A stretch of DNA of 64,000 nt from Loripinus fragilis (GCA_964019695.1 OZ026516.1:97650368-97714367), one strand, 5' to 3'; shown: positions 11,691 through 23,044, counted from the stretch's first letter. The notes: a model not told the origin generated them from the letters alone. Made by a program: numbers and translations.

Positions 11691-11966
11691 AGGGTGACTA
11701 ATTCATGCCTATTAAATGTTTGTTTGATGTTTAAAAAACAAGGCAAAAAACAACAAAAAAAACAACAACAATAAAGCCTAAAAAATAATTGCATTTATAA
11801 ACTTATTTTAAAATACATGTATTGAAATAAAAGAATGGCTGTTTTTAGCCTTGCATTTTTTCCATATATTTCTTTTGCTGTTGAAAATGTATAGTTTTAC
11901 TTGCTAAATATTAAAGATAATTGAAATTTAATATAAATCATACTAAAATGATAAAGTAGGATAAAT

Positions 11967-12089
11967 TCTAGCTGGCTGTCAATAGCGTTTTAGGTCTAGT
12001 GCCAGCCGGCTGGCACTAGACCAAAAAGTCTAATGCCAGCCGGCTGGCACTAGACCTAAAACGCTTTTGACAGCCGGCTGTCAATAGAC
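11967..12089. repeat. Palindrome of palindromes (GCCGGC family)
   Basis: A perfect 30-bp palindrome lies at 11,993-12,022 (half-site GGTCTAGTGCCAGCC). A one-mismatch copy is at 12,028-12,055 and a perfect 18-bp TTGACAGCC palindrome at 12,067-12,084. A partial copy of the TTGACAGCC type starts the block. The whole 123-bp block is itself an imperfect inverted repeat around an A-rich centre at 12,023-12,027. Same two palindrome types as 2,425-2,506. Confidence 0.75.
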
Positions 12090-12379
12090 ACTTCCTAAAA
12101 AAATCAGTAACGACAAACAATTTTATATGATTATAAATTATTTTTATAATGGTGTCGGCTCATCATTGAAAGTGTTTATCTGGTGTCTCGCTTCTATAAA
12201 AGGACGCACCCGATTATTAAGAAATTTTGAACATGATATTGTATTTGAAATTAACAATTTGTTGGGCTTAGAATCTTTTCAGGAGTGATTCTCAACTTGG
12301 GCGAGGATATTTTCAAACACTAACTACAAGCTCTAACAAAATTAACGTATGCCTGCCTGGTAATCCTCTTAGCCACGCC

Positions 12380-12620
12380 TTAAAGCTGCATACTCTGTAA
12401 CTATGAACATTTTTCGAAAAATTTTATTTTCTTTTTAAAACATTTGTAAAAGTAGAATTAAGCTATGTTTTCGCAATAAAAATGTTCAGTACAGCTGAAA
12501 ACTGCATGGAAAAGTGAATTATCTTATCAAATAGGTGTATTTTTCTCTTGCTGGTAATTATTTGCGTCCCTTCAATAATTATAGACCGTTGAAATTTAAC
12601 ATAAATGCAGTTGTTTTGAT
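12380..12620. mobile_element. Left half of a miniature element (M13) split by the 11.3-kb insertion
   Basis: Starts TTAAAGCTGCATACTCTGTA and matches the complement of the right two-thirds of the intact relative at 54,016-54,389 through TTATTTGCGTCCCTTCAATA to ATGCAGTTGTTTTGAT. Similarity stops at 12,620 and resumes at 23,934. The two halves sum to 375 bp after removing a 3-bp duplication. The intact relative is 374 bp. Confidence 0.85.
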
Positions 12621-13974
12621 TAGTAGAGGAGCCAGGGTTAAAAAATGTCAAAAATAAGCATTTAGGTATGCCCCCTTTTTAGCAGAATTTTCACTTGTTT
12701 TATCCTTTAGTACATAGTATAGGCAGTATGAAACTAGATATTGCACTCAATTGAAGTCTTGCAAACATCCCTGTAACTGTGTGTTTAATACGTTACCCCT
12801 GATTTTCTTAAAAACAAAAGTATGTAATTAAGTCTATTTAGTTAGAAGTTGAAATGTTTAAATGAACAAAACATCTATGCAATCTGTAAGAACATGCTAT
12901 TCTCTACACATATTGATGTTTTTAAAAGTTGTTTGGGCCCATTATAATGTCATTTACGTTACATTTTCAACTATACCTTTAAAATTATTGATATTTTGTT
13001 AAAAAGTTTCATTTGACAAAATTTTCAATATGTGTTTAACTTCAGAATAACATGTATTCAAAAGAGCATTAACTGACCATTTCAAAACGGCAAACAGATA
13101 CGTTCTAACATCAATACTTTGTCAGTTATAAGCTGTTTAATTACATGACCATAGATAAAACTTTATATAAGTTTAGAACCTCTTAAGTTTGAAAATAAGC
13201 ATGCATTTTTTTCTGTTAGCTTTTAAACACCTTATGATGATTGTTTTGATATCACCGACTTCAGAGTAACACTTAACAACATTTCTGAGGTAAAATATAA
13301 TTGTGTTGTTCGATTTTTAATATGTAACGTATAATACAAAGTTGAAGACAAACAAATATTGCTTAATAGCTTAAATTGTACATCACTGGAAAGTTTATTT
13401 CATTAAAAAGGGGGTTGGGAGGCTGTGTTTGATAGGCATAAGAGCATTTGTTCCAAGAGAAGAAGTTATCAGTACTAATTAGGAGACTCTGTAAAGGTTT
13501 GTAAATGTTTCTTTTATGAAATGGTATACTTCTTGACTTAAAACAAAACACATTGTTTGCTAACTTTTTCTATGTTATGTTTTGCAATTTATAAACTTAT
13601 AAAATAATAAGTCTGATGCAGCATCTCAACTAGGATACATTCCCTTAAGCTTGCTCAGTCAAATTTGCTAAAGTAACATATATAACTACGAATAAACGAA
13701 ATATATATCATTATTATATACAGGTCCATTAAAAAAGTTATTTCACTACGCAATATTTCAAAAGTTTTTTCACATTTTTTAAATACATAAATGGTCTAAG
13801 TTTTACCATACATGAATTTAAATTATTATGCAATTTTGTTTCTATAAATCATATCAACGTATAATCAGACAATATTTGTATATGAATATTAAATACATTC
13901 CAATGAAAACACAATAACATGCTTAATTACATTCCATTGAAAACGTAACTATATACCTGTACGCCTACATCATA

Positions 13975-14325
13975 AAGTCAGTATTCGTTGCACCTCCATT
14001 TGCTTAATAAGATCTGCAATTCTCCTTGACATTGAATTGTTAAGTTCTTCTGTGCTACACTTTACCACACTTCACATACTCGCTTCCACATCTCTACTTT
14101 AAAACACGGCAGTTGGTTTCCAATATCTTTTTTTCATTTCCTCCAAACGTTCTCTATGGAATTCATTTCTGGCAAATATCCTGGCCATTTCAGAACGATT
14201 ATTTCGTTACATTCTAGGCATGTTCTAGTTCTTTTAGAGTTATACCATGAGGCAAGATCATGCATACAGAGATATCCATTCTGTGGGCACATAACACATT
14301 CACATTAGTCTGTATTTCACAGTCA
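13975..14325 (-). pseudogene. Tc1/mariner transposase, C-terminal remnant (left arm)
   Basis: On the minus strand GYLCMHDLASWYNSKRTR and LKWPGYLPEMNSIENVW are the same two catalytic blocks as in the right arm, in mirror image and more degraded. Stops and shifts follow them. It duplicates only the C-terminal half, which is what makes the element a foldback. Confidence 0.82.
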
Positions 14326-14339
14326 TAACAATCGACGCC

Positions 14340-14864
14340 ATTTTCGTGTTTGGCGCAAACAGAAAGTAAAATATCAAGCTAAATTAATTCAGACTACTGT
14401 AAAATTGCCAGCAAGTGTGCAAATCTGGGGAGTCATTAGCAACAGAGGCCAGTATCTTCAGAGAAATGTGAATGGTAACATGGATAGTGCAAAATACCAG
14501 AGTGATATTATTCATGATAATGAAATGACATGTGAATGCGTTATGTTCCTACAGAAGGGATATATATTTATACATGATCTCGCGCCATGCCATAACTCAA
14601 AAAGTACTAGATCTAGACTGTAAAGGAATACGCCTTCTGGAATGACCAGGGAATTCGCCGGACATGAATCTCATAGAAAACGTTTGGAATATAATGAAGA
14701 TAGAGATTGGTAAACAAATGCCAAGTAAACTAGAAAAGATGTGGAAGTGAGTATGTTAGGCATGGTATAGTGTAGCACTAAACGTCCTGGAAGAACTTTA
14801 CAATCCATTGCCAAGGACAATTGCAGATCTAATTGAAGCAAATGGAGATGCAACGAAATACTGA
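14340..14864 (+). pseudogene. Tc1/mariner transposase, C-terminal remnant (right arm)
   Basis: Plus-strand pieces read VWRKQKVKYQAKLIQTTVK, IWGVISNRGQYLQ, NGNMDSAKYQ, FIHDLAPCHNSKSTRS, then after a frameshift PGNSPDMNLIENVWNIMKIE and ADLIEANGDATKY before TGA. These match the WxK...VMVWGCIS, GNMDA, DNAPCHT and SPDxNPIENVW blocks of the DD34E family. The second catalytic aspartate (HDLAPCH) and the glutamate (IENVW) are visible. The first aspartate and the DNA-binding N-terminus are absent. At least one frameshift and several stops disrupt it. Confidence 0.88.
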
Positions 14865-15699
14865 CTTTATGGTGTAGGCGTACAATGCTGTTGTGTTTTC
14901 ATTGGAATGTATTTAAAGTAATGTTGTTGTGTTTTTCATTGAAATGAATCTGAAATGTATATACAACTATTGTCTGATTATACGTTGATATGATTATAGA
15001 AACAAAATGGCATGATAATTTAATTACATGCATGGTAAAACATAGACCATTAATGTATAATAAAAATGTGAAAAAACTTTTGAAATATTGCGCAGTGAAT
15101 TAACTTTTGTAATGGACCTGTATGTGTCTCAACCATTTTCCATATATAACTGAGCCTGAAAACCTAAAATAAATTTAGAAATTTGCACATTTTTTCTTTT
15201 AATTAAACAAAACAATCTAAGCTATTCAGTAGCAGCCAAAGCTTTGTGTCGTACCTGTTCACACTCATCACAATATATAAAATAGTAAATAACATATCTG
15301 TTCTATCAAATCAGATTCATTTATTATAAAATATCTAAGAAATTCTGAAATGATGTGTGGATGTTGGAAACTTTGTTGTTGTTCCTATTGGTTGTGGGAG
15401 TTTTGTATTCGGTCTTTGTTTTCTAATTTGTTTCTAGTTTAGCAATCATCTTGACAAGGAAGAGAGGTGGTTGCTTCACTTAAATTATATTGTATATATC
15501 TGTGTTCCGTGTCACTTCCTTAAGGTGCATTGGATCAGTCAGGAGTCTGAAATTGTGACTTTTCCTAGTCATGTTCACTTATAGAAAGGAGACGTTTGCT
15601 GGCAATCTAGACAGCATCATACCTTTATGAATATATAGAATAAAGTGTTGTTTACGTTACATTAAATTTAAGGAAACAGAAGTAGTAGTTATTAGACTT

Positions 15700-16560
15700 C
15701 GAGCTAAAAAAGGTCCTGCTCCCCCCCCCCCCCCCCCCTAGGGAATTTTGCAGACATATCCTATCTTGAAGAAAATTTTAAGCCGCATCTTTTAAGAGAT
15801 GTTTGCACTCTGTGCTCCGGGGCGTTAGTCTCTGACAGCCTGTTACATATGTTACTGTAACAAACTAAGGAAAAATTCAAAATGAAAGTTTGAGCTACAG
15901 AGAGAAGACATTAAACCATCTAATTATTCAAATTTCTTATGTAGTTTGCAAGCTGGATGCCTAAGCTACATAAAAGCAGCATTTTAAACAAAATTACAGC
16001 CTTCAATGGTGTTATATGCGTTACATAGATTAAATTTCCCTTTGAAAGTTGAAATCGTGAATAACATCATTCATTTTACAGACGATATGTGCAATTTTAC
16101 AAGTGTTTTTAATCTTAGTTTACTAAAATATTCATTTGACTAATAGAAAAAACAAAGTTTGCTTTTCTATCTCAAATACATTGTTTAATATGAGCTATTA
16201 AACAACCCTACCCCCAATTTTAAGTATCCAATTTTGGTATCTATTATTGAAGAAAAATATATGAAAATATTTGACGCTCGTGGATATCTTACATTTTTGG
16301 CACTGTCTTGCTAATGCAATAAAGAATCATACATTTGTAATTTTGACATCAGGATCAGAGCACTTATTAAAGTATGTAACGTATGTTACATGGCATAATG
16401 AATGAGCTAGGAAATTTTCTTGGAAGTAAGAGATGATATTTCAGAAAAATACCGTTTTCACATATTTTTTCTATTAATCTCTAGCCTCCGGTGCCTTAGT
16501 CTTAGTAATTACAGTCATTGCTGATAAAAAGCCCATGGAGTTGTGTTACCTATGTTATAT
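15700..16560 (+). repeat. Large-element repeat unit F1
   Basis: Forward unit. A poly-C run (15,721-15,739) precedes CTAGGGAATTTTGCAGACAT, then AAGAGATGTTTGCACTCTGT and GCTCCGGGGCGTTAG. GTTACATATGTTAC follows at 15,842-15,855, ATGCGTTACATA near 16,018, a C-rich AAACAACCCTACCCCC near 16,200 and GTAACGTATGTTAC at 16,376-16,389. Its complement aligns through the whole length with R1 at 20,036-20,705. The first 110 bp are much better conserved than the rest. Confidence 0.8.
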
Positions 16561-16689
16561 ATAACCTTTTTAATCACATATTTCCTAATGGCTATAATAT
16601 TAAAATATAAAGACATATAGATAGAAAATAATAGTTCTCATTTAAATGACACAATTTAATAAATATTCCTATTAAATAAAATTATTCAA

Positions 16690-16800
16690 AAACAATCTTT
16701 ATTCAAGTCACCCTCACAATGTCTATCATTGTGTCTGCTTCTATTGCAAAATAATCACCAATTTCATCACAACCAGTAGAATCATGGCATTGTATTAGGA
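16690..16800 (-). pseudogene. C-terminal end of a decayed gene with AATAAA overlapping its stop
   Basis: On the minus strand a 38-codon open stretch, CTQFAVLIQCHDSTGCDEIG and onwards, ends at TGA, which overlaps AATAAA. Its DNA resembles the end of the plus-strand nuclease fragment near 18,675-18,740 (TGATTCTACT(A/G)GTTG ... AGAAGCAGACA). I read it as the 3' end of the left, minus-strand copy of the nuclease gene, separated from its N-terminal half by repeat unit F2. Confidence 0.4.
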
Positions 16801-17184
16801 CTGCAAACTGAGTACAATCCTGTTCCTCTCCACCCCTTTGGGAATTGTGCAGACATATCCTACCTTAAAGAACAATTCAAGCTGCATCAAATAAGAGATG
16901 TTTGCACTCTGTTAACTAGGGGATTAGCCTGTTATGGTATGATACGTATGTTACCATATCAATTTAAGAATAAATGAATTGAAAGTCCGAGAAACAGAAA
17001 GAAGACATAAAACTATCTATTTATTTGAATTATTCATGTAGTTTGCATGCTGATTACCTTTGATACATAAGAAAAGATGTTTTAACAAATATACAGCTTC
17101 CTATGGTGTTATATGTGTTACATTAATTAAGATTACTTTTTAAAATTGGTAATTGTGACAAACATCACTTATAAGCATTTCGTG
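16801..17184 (+). repeat. Large-element repeat unit F2 (short)
   Basis: GGGAATTGTGCAGACATATC, AAGAGATGTTTGCACTCTGT, GATACGTATGTTACC and GTGTTATATGTGTTACAT follow the same order as F1 but with more changes. The unit ends abruptly at about 17,184, where coding-derived sequence begins. Confidence 0.75.
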
Positions 17185-18060
17185 TGATCCTCCTCTTTAG
17201 CCATCGAAAGGCTTAATTTTTTTTGTATGTGTGGCCAGTGACAGCGTCAAACAACTTGACTCAGCCAATCTTGAATCCTTAGCATTCTTCAAAAGCAGAA
17301 ACAGCATGTCAGTGTCATAGGATCAAACACCTGATTAAATATGGGTTTAATGCCATTTCACATATATGCATACAATGGAGTATGACTCTGGTATATATCT
17401 CTTCCTGTGAAGTGGCAAGAGCAATCTAACTGCAGCTGCCTCTGCATCCGTGCCAGTCAAATGATAACTTTGCTCTGATTTTGCAAATCTATGTCTCTAC
17501 CGTGTACCTCTAAGAATACTTTAAGATTTCTGACATTAGTCAAACAGAAGTTTGATAGGCTGCTTTTTTGCATCAGTTGCCATGGAACCTATCCAGTCTT
17601 TTGGTGCTTAAGTCCTCAGGTCTTAGATCAATAGTATTTTGCTGCGCCCAAAGAACTTTATAAGTTTTCTTTAGTCACAATGTTGACTCTTGATTGTTTT
17701 GGCAGACCGTCTGAAACTATTTCTGTTACACCTTGAAAGTTGTCTGGTATAAGAGAAAGAATATGAAATTGGACATTGCCATCAATTATGTTTGCAGTTG
17801 GTTGTTTTTTGATGTCAGTACATTGAAGCATGTCTTAAAATAATGTAAAACCTATGATTTCTCAGTTTTTGCAGCCATATCATTAGCTGTTGCATTCAAA
17901 AGAAGGAAAGTGGACTATAGGTAGAATGGCATAACCAGTAGTTCTATATTATGCTCTATGGAGGATTTATACAGTGTAAGCAAGTTGATAAGGGGCCTCA
18001 TTTCATGATCCATTGAAAACATTGAAATTGAAAACACTTGCCTCTGACTGTGTAATCAAA
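17185..18060 (-). pseudogene. PIN/FEN-like nuclease family, N-terminal half, decayed
   Basis: On the minus strand a 59-codon open run (17,834 to 17,661) reads ...KKQPTANIIDGNVQFHILSL, then IPDNFQGVTEIV and SRVNIVTKENL before TAA. Upstream, VFSISMFSMDHEMRPLINLL is another 40-codon open run. Downstream, frames alternate through QKTG, TGTDAEAAAVRLLLPL and DTDMLFLLLKNAKDS. The order IDG, (E)EADxR-like, DTDxL matches a very high-copy animal protein family that I know only as uncharacterised. Its acidic motifs resemble PIN/FEN nucleases (inference). Several stops and frameshifts make it a pseudogene. The matching C-terminal half lies next door on the opposite strand. Confidence 0.6.
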
Positions 18061-18179
18061 AAGGATGTCACGACAATGCCCTTGCTCATTTATTATGACG
18101 AGTTATATATGTTACATCCTTTAATATGCGCTCTTATCTTAGAAACTTAGTGAATCATTGCATTGAAAGGGTCTAATTT

Positions 18180-18790
18180 GCACTCTGTTCATCCTGCATT
18201 TCATTGCTTTACCTGCTGTGATACATCTAGTTCGTTTATCTGAAGGGAAAGAGTTACCTCGGTTTCAGCACTTCAGAAGTACAAAGACTTCAAATATATT
18301 TGTGAATGCTTGGGGAAAGATAATCAGTGCAGAGACATTATTAGATGAAAATATGTGGGTTGCATGTATGGAAAGGCTACATTTATAAATGTTAACCAGC
18401 TAAGATATGATTCTTTATCACAGAAATATCAAGGTACATCAGTCCAGGTACTCATTGCTCTTGACGGCATAGTTTTCCTCCTTGCAAAGCTTGAGTCTTT
18501 CTCCTACTTGCAGAGTATCACTTGAAACACATACTCAAAGTGCCAACTATTAGGAATTCATATCAGTTTCCGAATGTTCCAAGCCATAAATGGCAAAATT
18601 GGAAAGTTGATAATGGCTCATCAATTTTGAGTGGACTGGTGGTAAAATTGAATAACAGTAAATGATTGAAATATTGTGTGATGATTCTACTAGTTGCAAG
18701 GAGGCGTGTGATAATAATGATTACCACAGAAGCAGACAACAACAAACGTTTAACATGAGTGTTAAATCGATGAGAAATAGTTTGGACCAT
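18180..18790 (+). pseudogene. PIN/FEN-like nuclease family, C-terminal half, decayed
   Basis: On the plus strand HPAFHCFTCCDTSSSF (18,190-18,237) corresponds to the family's LHAFTGCDTTSSF block, reminiscent of the GCD/GSD helix-hairpin-helix start in FEN nucleases. A 58-codon open run at 18,348-18,522 then gives YVGCMYGKATFINVNQLRY, the family's L/MYG...VN.LR block. After a frameshift comes LSPTCRVSLETHTQSANY, the family's LPPT...L..H..RANYQ block, then a cysteine-containing tail (CDDSTSCKEAC). Stops and shifts abound. With 17,185-18,060 it forms a divergent pair. Confidence 0.62.
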
Positions 18791-19079
18791 TTCATTTATT
18801 GCATTTTCTTGTAAAAATGTAAAACTATCTTTTCTATTTGTGGCTCTATATTTAGCATTATATGCACAATATTAGGAAATGTGTCCAAAAGGTCAATGAT
18901 AACATCTGTAACAACAGTCCATGGGCTTGATAATCAGAAATGAATATTATTTCTAGTGTTTTGGCACCAAAGACTTATAAGTACACATTAAGTGTCCTGA
19001 TCTTTAACTTAATGACATCTTGTAGATATATGAGCAAGACAGACTAAGAAAATGAAAAAAGCCACACGCTGTAATCGCT

Positions 19080-19640
19080 TTCATGTGTTTTACTTAAACG
19101 GTAATAACAAAATTCCCTTCTCTGTAAAACTGGGAGTAGGGCTGTGTATTAGCTCCTATAAGACAATATATTTAAGATTGAAAAGCAAACTTAGTTTTTC
19201 CTGTTCATCAATTGAGTATATGTTTGTAAAATCTAATAAAACAGTTTGAAACCAAGTCATAGTAGTTGTTTAACTACATGACGATAGCCACAATTATAGC
19301 TTTTAAATTATAATTAAGTTCATGTAACGCACATAACACCAAAGTTAGCCGTATTAATGTTAAACAGCTACCATATGTAGTAAAGACATCCAGTATAAAG
19401 ACTATAAGAATGTCAATTTATTAGATAATTTTAATGTCTTCTATTGGTAGCTCAAACATTCAAATTTCTTATTCTCAAATTGATATAGTAACATATGTAA
19501 CAAGCTGTTACAGGCTAACGCCCCGATTTACAGAGTGCAAACATTTCTTATTAAATGCACCTTGAATGGTTACATAAGATGTAATTTGTCTGCAGAATTC
19601 CAAAGGGGATTAGGATGGAGCAGGCCCTTACTCAGCTTGA
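19080..19640 (-). repeat. Large-element repeat unit R3
   Basis: Inverse-orientation unit. AAAACTGGGAGTAGGGCTGT lies near 19,124, CATGTAACGCACATAACACC near 19,321, GTAACATATGTAAC at 19,488 and GGCTAACGCCCC near 19,513. ACAGAGTGCAAACAT and CTGCAGAATTCC follow. Same marker order as the complement of F1. Confidence 0.72.
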
Positions 19641-19675
19641 TGTCAAAATACTGTTTGATGATTTTACTTATCATG

Positions 19676-20000
19676 CTAACATATGTAACGCTCTCTGATC
19701 TTTAGAACTTGATGACAACTAGCAGATCTATAAGTCTTTATCATAGGAGCCAGTTTAAAATCCCTAAACAATGTAAGATATCCAACAGCTGGGAGTTTTT
19801 TTCACAATTTTAGCTCAAACTTTCAAACTACATTTCCTTTATTTGATATAGTAACGCATGTAACACGCTGTTTCAGACTAACGCCCCAACATAGAGAGTG
19901 CAAACATCTCTTATTTGATGCAGCTTGAGTTGTACTATAAGAAGGAATATGTCTGCAAAATTCCCTTGAGGAGATTAAAACATTTCTAGGCATATCTTAT
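19676..20000 (-). repeat. Large-element repeat unit R2 (short)
   Basis: Contains TAACATATGTAACGC near 19,678, GTAACGCATGTAACAC near 19,855, ACTAACGCCCC near 19,879, GAGTGCAAACATCTCTTATT and GTCTGCAAAATTCCCTTGAG near 19,950. Confidence 0.7.
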
Positions 20001-20035
20001 TCAAAGACAATGAGCTTGCCCATTTATTACATCAG

Positions 20036-20705
20036 GTAACATATGTTACAGCCTCTGATATTAAAGATTTTGCAACAAACTTGCAGATTTATGAGTCTTT
20101 TCATATAAGCAAATAAATCCCAAACAATGAAACACATTCATCAACTGCAAATATTTTTTAACTATTTTTACTTTAGTTTTAATACCAAACATTTCACCTT
20201 AAAACTGGGTAGGGGTAGGGTTGTTTAATTGCTTATTTCAGAAAAAAAATTTAAGCTAGGGAAACAAACTTTAATTTTTCTGTTAGCCAATTGCATAAGC
20301 TAGTCAAACATGGTTAAAAACATTTTACAAACCACACAGAGAGATGATGAATGTAAATGATGTTAGCCACACTTGCAAATTTTAATGGGTTATCTGATTT
20401 ATGTAACGCATATGACACCTTAGGAAGCCGCAATTTTGTTCAAATGACTGTCATACATAGTTAAGATATCTAGTATGCAGGCTATATGAATGATTTTTAA
20501 AAATAAATATTTTAATGACTTAAATTTGTAGCCCAAACTTTCAATTTACTTTTTCTTAGTTTGATTAAGTAACGTATGTTACAGGCTCTTACAGACTAAC
20601 GCCCCGGAGCACAGAGTGCAAACATCTCTTAAAAGACTCGGCTTTCAATTCTCTACAAGATAGGATATGTCTGCAAAATTCCCTAGGGGGGGGGAGCAAA
20701 CCCAT
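20036..20705 (-). repeat. Large-element repeat unit R1
   Basis: Inverse copy of F1. GTAACATATGTTAC is at 20,036-20,049, AAAACTGGGTAGGGGTAGGG near 20,203, GTAACGCATATGACACC near 20,403, GTAACGTATGTTAC at 20,569-20,582 and ACTAACGCCCCGGAGCACAG near 20,597. It ends ATTCCCTAGGGGGGGGG near 20,680. The 110 bp next to the G-run are nearly identical to F1, while the remaining 550 bp are clearly diverged. Confidence 0.8.
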
Positions 20706-22780
20706 TCTCAGCCATCCGTCTATATCATTTATTCTTTAAGAGAGTGGCTCTGTTATGCAAATTGTTTAAGCCACATCTATTTATGCATATATCAAAACTC
20801 AGGAGGTGACATTTGAATTTATTCTAGCTATGAACTTTAATTTTCAGCTCATTTTTAACATGGCTTTCATTGTTTGATTAATGAAACTGAGAGTCATTTT
20901 AGCTTTACACTACTAATCATTTATCAAAGCAATGATAACTTTAAAACTGAATGGGTTATTCAAAATGAATTATTGCTGTTGAAATTGGAGAAATCATCCA
21001 TAATGATGGGTTTACATGGCAAGGCAGTGATCATATCCAAGAAATCTAGATTTCTTCAGTTGTAATTTATGGTACCAAATTTACTTTATGAAATTTCAAC
21101 AGAGAGAAAATGTTTAAACCAAATTTAATTAGGACTCATTAAAACTACCGTTAAAAAGATAATTTACATTAATCAGAATGTTGATAGGAATAGCAATATC
21201 TTCGAGTAAAAACAGCAGTTATAAGATCAAACTTAGTTTTAGCAATTAGCTGATCTTAAGTTCTATCATAACATCATAGCAGTCATTAGACCCCTTTTTA
21301 AACAAACTGTTGCAGGAATCCTGTCAGTTGATTCCTTGTATGTGTGTTAAATAATAGATGAGCTGTAAACACATCAGGGTATAGAGACCAAAAGGCATAC
21401 ATTAAATTATCTACTGTGCTAATAAAATAATAATTATATGGACAATAGAGAAGACACAATAGCTAGTATCATTACTTACACAAATAATAGATTTACATGT
21501 TATGTTAAGAAAGTATGCATAAACTTAAAAAATAGTATGTATGCATGTTTAATTTATCTGTCGCTCTTTTTGATCAATCATCTGCATAAGAAATTGTATT
21601 TCTTTCGATTTGTAAAAGTATCATGAAACAGCTCAGATAGTGATAACATTGTCTCTTTTGCCAATTGCAGTATATGTAAGTATGATACAGCATAGCATTT
21701 GTTGAGTATACTATCTGAAAGTATTCTTTGAAAGTAACTTAAGTATCGATTTTGTTTCCATTACATGAACTATCAATATACCATAAATATAGCATCGTTT
21801 AACAAGATGGTACATGTTTTATGGGTATTAATTAGTTAGTTTTAAGGACTGAATGACAGTTGTTATGATTACTTATTGTGAGTGTAAAAAATAAACAGTG
21901 TCCTGCTGAATAAAACAAACATTAAAGCAGATTCTATCATGTATGCTGATAAGCTATATAGCTAAAAAGCAAACGTCTGCAACCATTCTGGAATATATGA
22001 TTAATCAAGTCCTATTCTAGAAAGTTGTTTGCTCTAGGTCCTGATTATCAAAGTCTAATCATTTAGAAATGTCTACAATACTATCAATGCAGGGGAGCTT
22101 TTCCAAATTATTAACAGACATGTGTCTGTTTTAGAAGTATTAAAATTGTAATTTAGAATAAATACTGTCCTGTTTCATTGCTTCACAAACGTGTAGAACC
22201 AGGCAACACAATGATTAAAGTAATGATCTTTATATTTTTGTTATATACGTTACCAACATAAATAATACTCTTTTACCAAAGTGGACACGCTGTAGATACT
22301 AAAATATTATAACCCCAAGGATAGCTAAGGCGGGTGCTAAATCAGAGACAGAAATCATCACGATTTCCACAAACTTCAGTTTTGTTTCATATGACACCGA
22401 TGAAGGTATCTTTAATGTTTCACTTCTTGATTTGGACTTCTGCTTGGAATATCTTACATTTTTTAGAGTTTTAAGGTATATTTTGTGCCTTATTGTTTTA
22501 AATATAGCTGCTGTAACGAATAACTGTTTATAAATGCATATATTTGATGGCTTTTACAATATGTGATGGATCTGACTATGTTACTGCATGCTTTTTATTT
22601 ATTCATTGGGTTGTTGGGGGCGAAAGAAAATGTCTTGTATATGTCATTTAACGCTATTTAATGCATAAAAAAGAAGCAAATACATGGTAGTGGCACAGAT
22701 TTTAAAGAATCATTTAAGCTTTTTGAAACAATTTAGTTATGAATAATAGATAGGTATCAATTATCCTATTTACATGATTC
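20706..22780. other. Right arm of the 11.3-kb element, no gene recognised
   Basis: AT-rich sequence with only chance ORFs of about 60 codons. It carries an ACGTTACC site near 22,248. I found no exon, RNA gene or named repeat in it. Confidence 0.4.
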
Positions 22781-22798
22781 CTAAAACATATACATAAT

Positions 22799-23044
22799 AT
22801 CGATCCCAGCCCGGTCCCATACTTTCGTGGGGATTGATCATGAAATGATTTCTACGGTCATTCTCCTCCCTTCCGCTGATCCATTCAAGAAGGGTTGTTG
22901 TCAGTTACAAGCGAAAGTATGTGCACAAATTACTGGTTAACCGCTTGTTCAAGCCTGCCCAGGAAAAAGTGTGGTTAGGTGAACTGACCGTTCCGCAATG
23001 ACCATAGCTGTTGACTTGGGACGTAAAGCAACAAACAAACAAAC
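22799..23044 (+). mobile_element. SINE family A, 5'-truncated, perfect 15-bp target duplication
   Basis: Starts inside the tRNA B box region (CGATCCCAGCCCGG) and continues through CATACTTTCGTGG, the GAAGGGTTGTTGTCAGTTAC core and ATGACCATAGCTGTTGAC to GGGACGTAAAGCAAC and an (AAAC)n tail. The flanks are exact copies of AAACATATACATAAT at 22,784-22,798 and 23,045-23,059. It inserted into the large element, so it is younger. Confidence 0.92.

Larger units (their letters stand above)
13721..15120. mobile_element. Tc1/mariner foldback element, 1,400 bp, TA target duplication
   Basis: The element starts CAGGTCCATTA and ends TAATGGACCTG, with TA on both sides. The two arms (about 13,721-14,340 and 14,495-15,120) are inverted copies of each other over about 600 bp. 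Each carries the C-terminal part of a Tc1 transposase, so the element consists of two tail halves joined head to head around a short unique centre. It lies inside the 11.3-kb element and is therefore younger. The transposase is broken and could not act on its own. Confidence 0.9.

Noticed and set aside
16690..16800. Independent small cysteine-containing gene with its own poly(A) signal
   Set aside because: DNA similarity to the end of the 18.7-kb nuclease fragment makes it more likely a detached 3' end of the same gene family.
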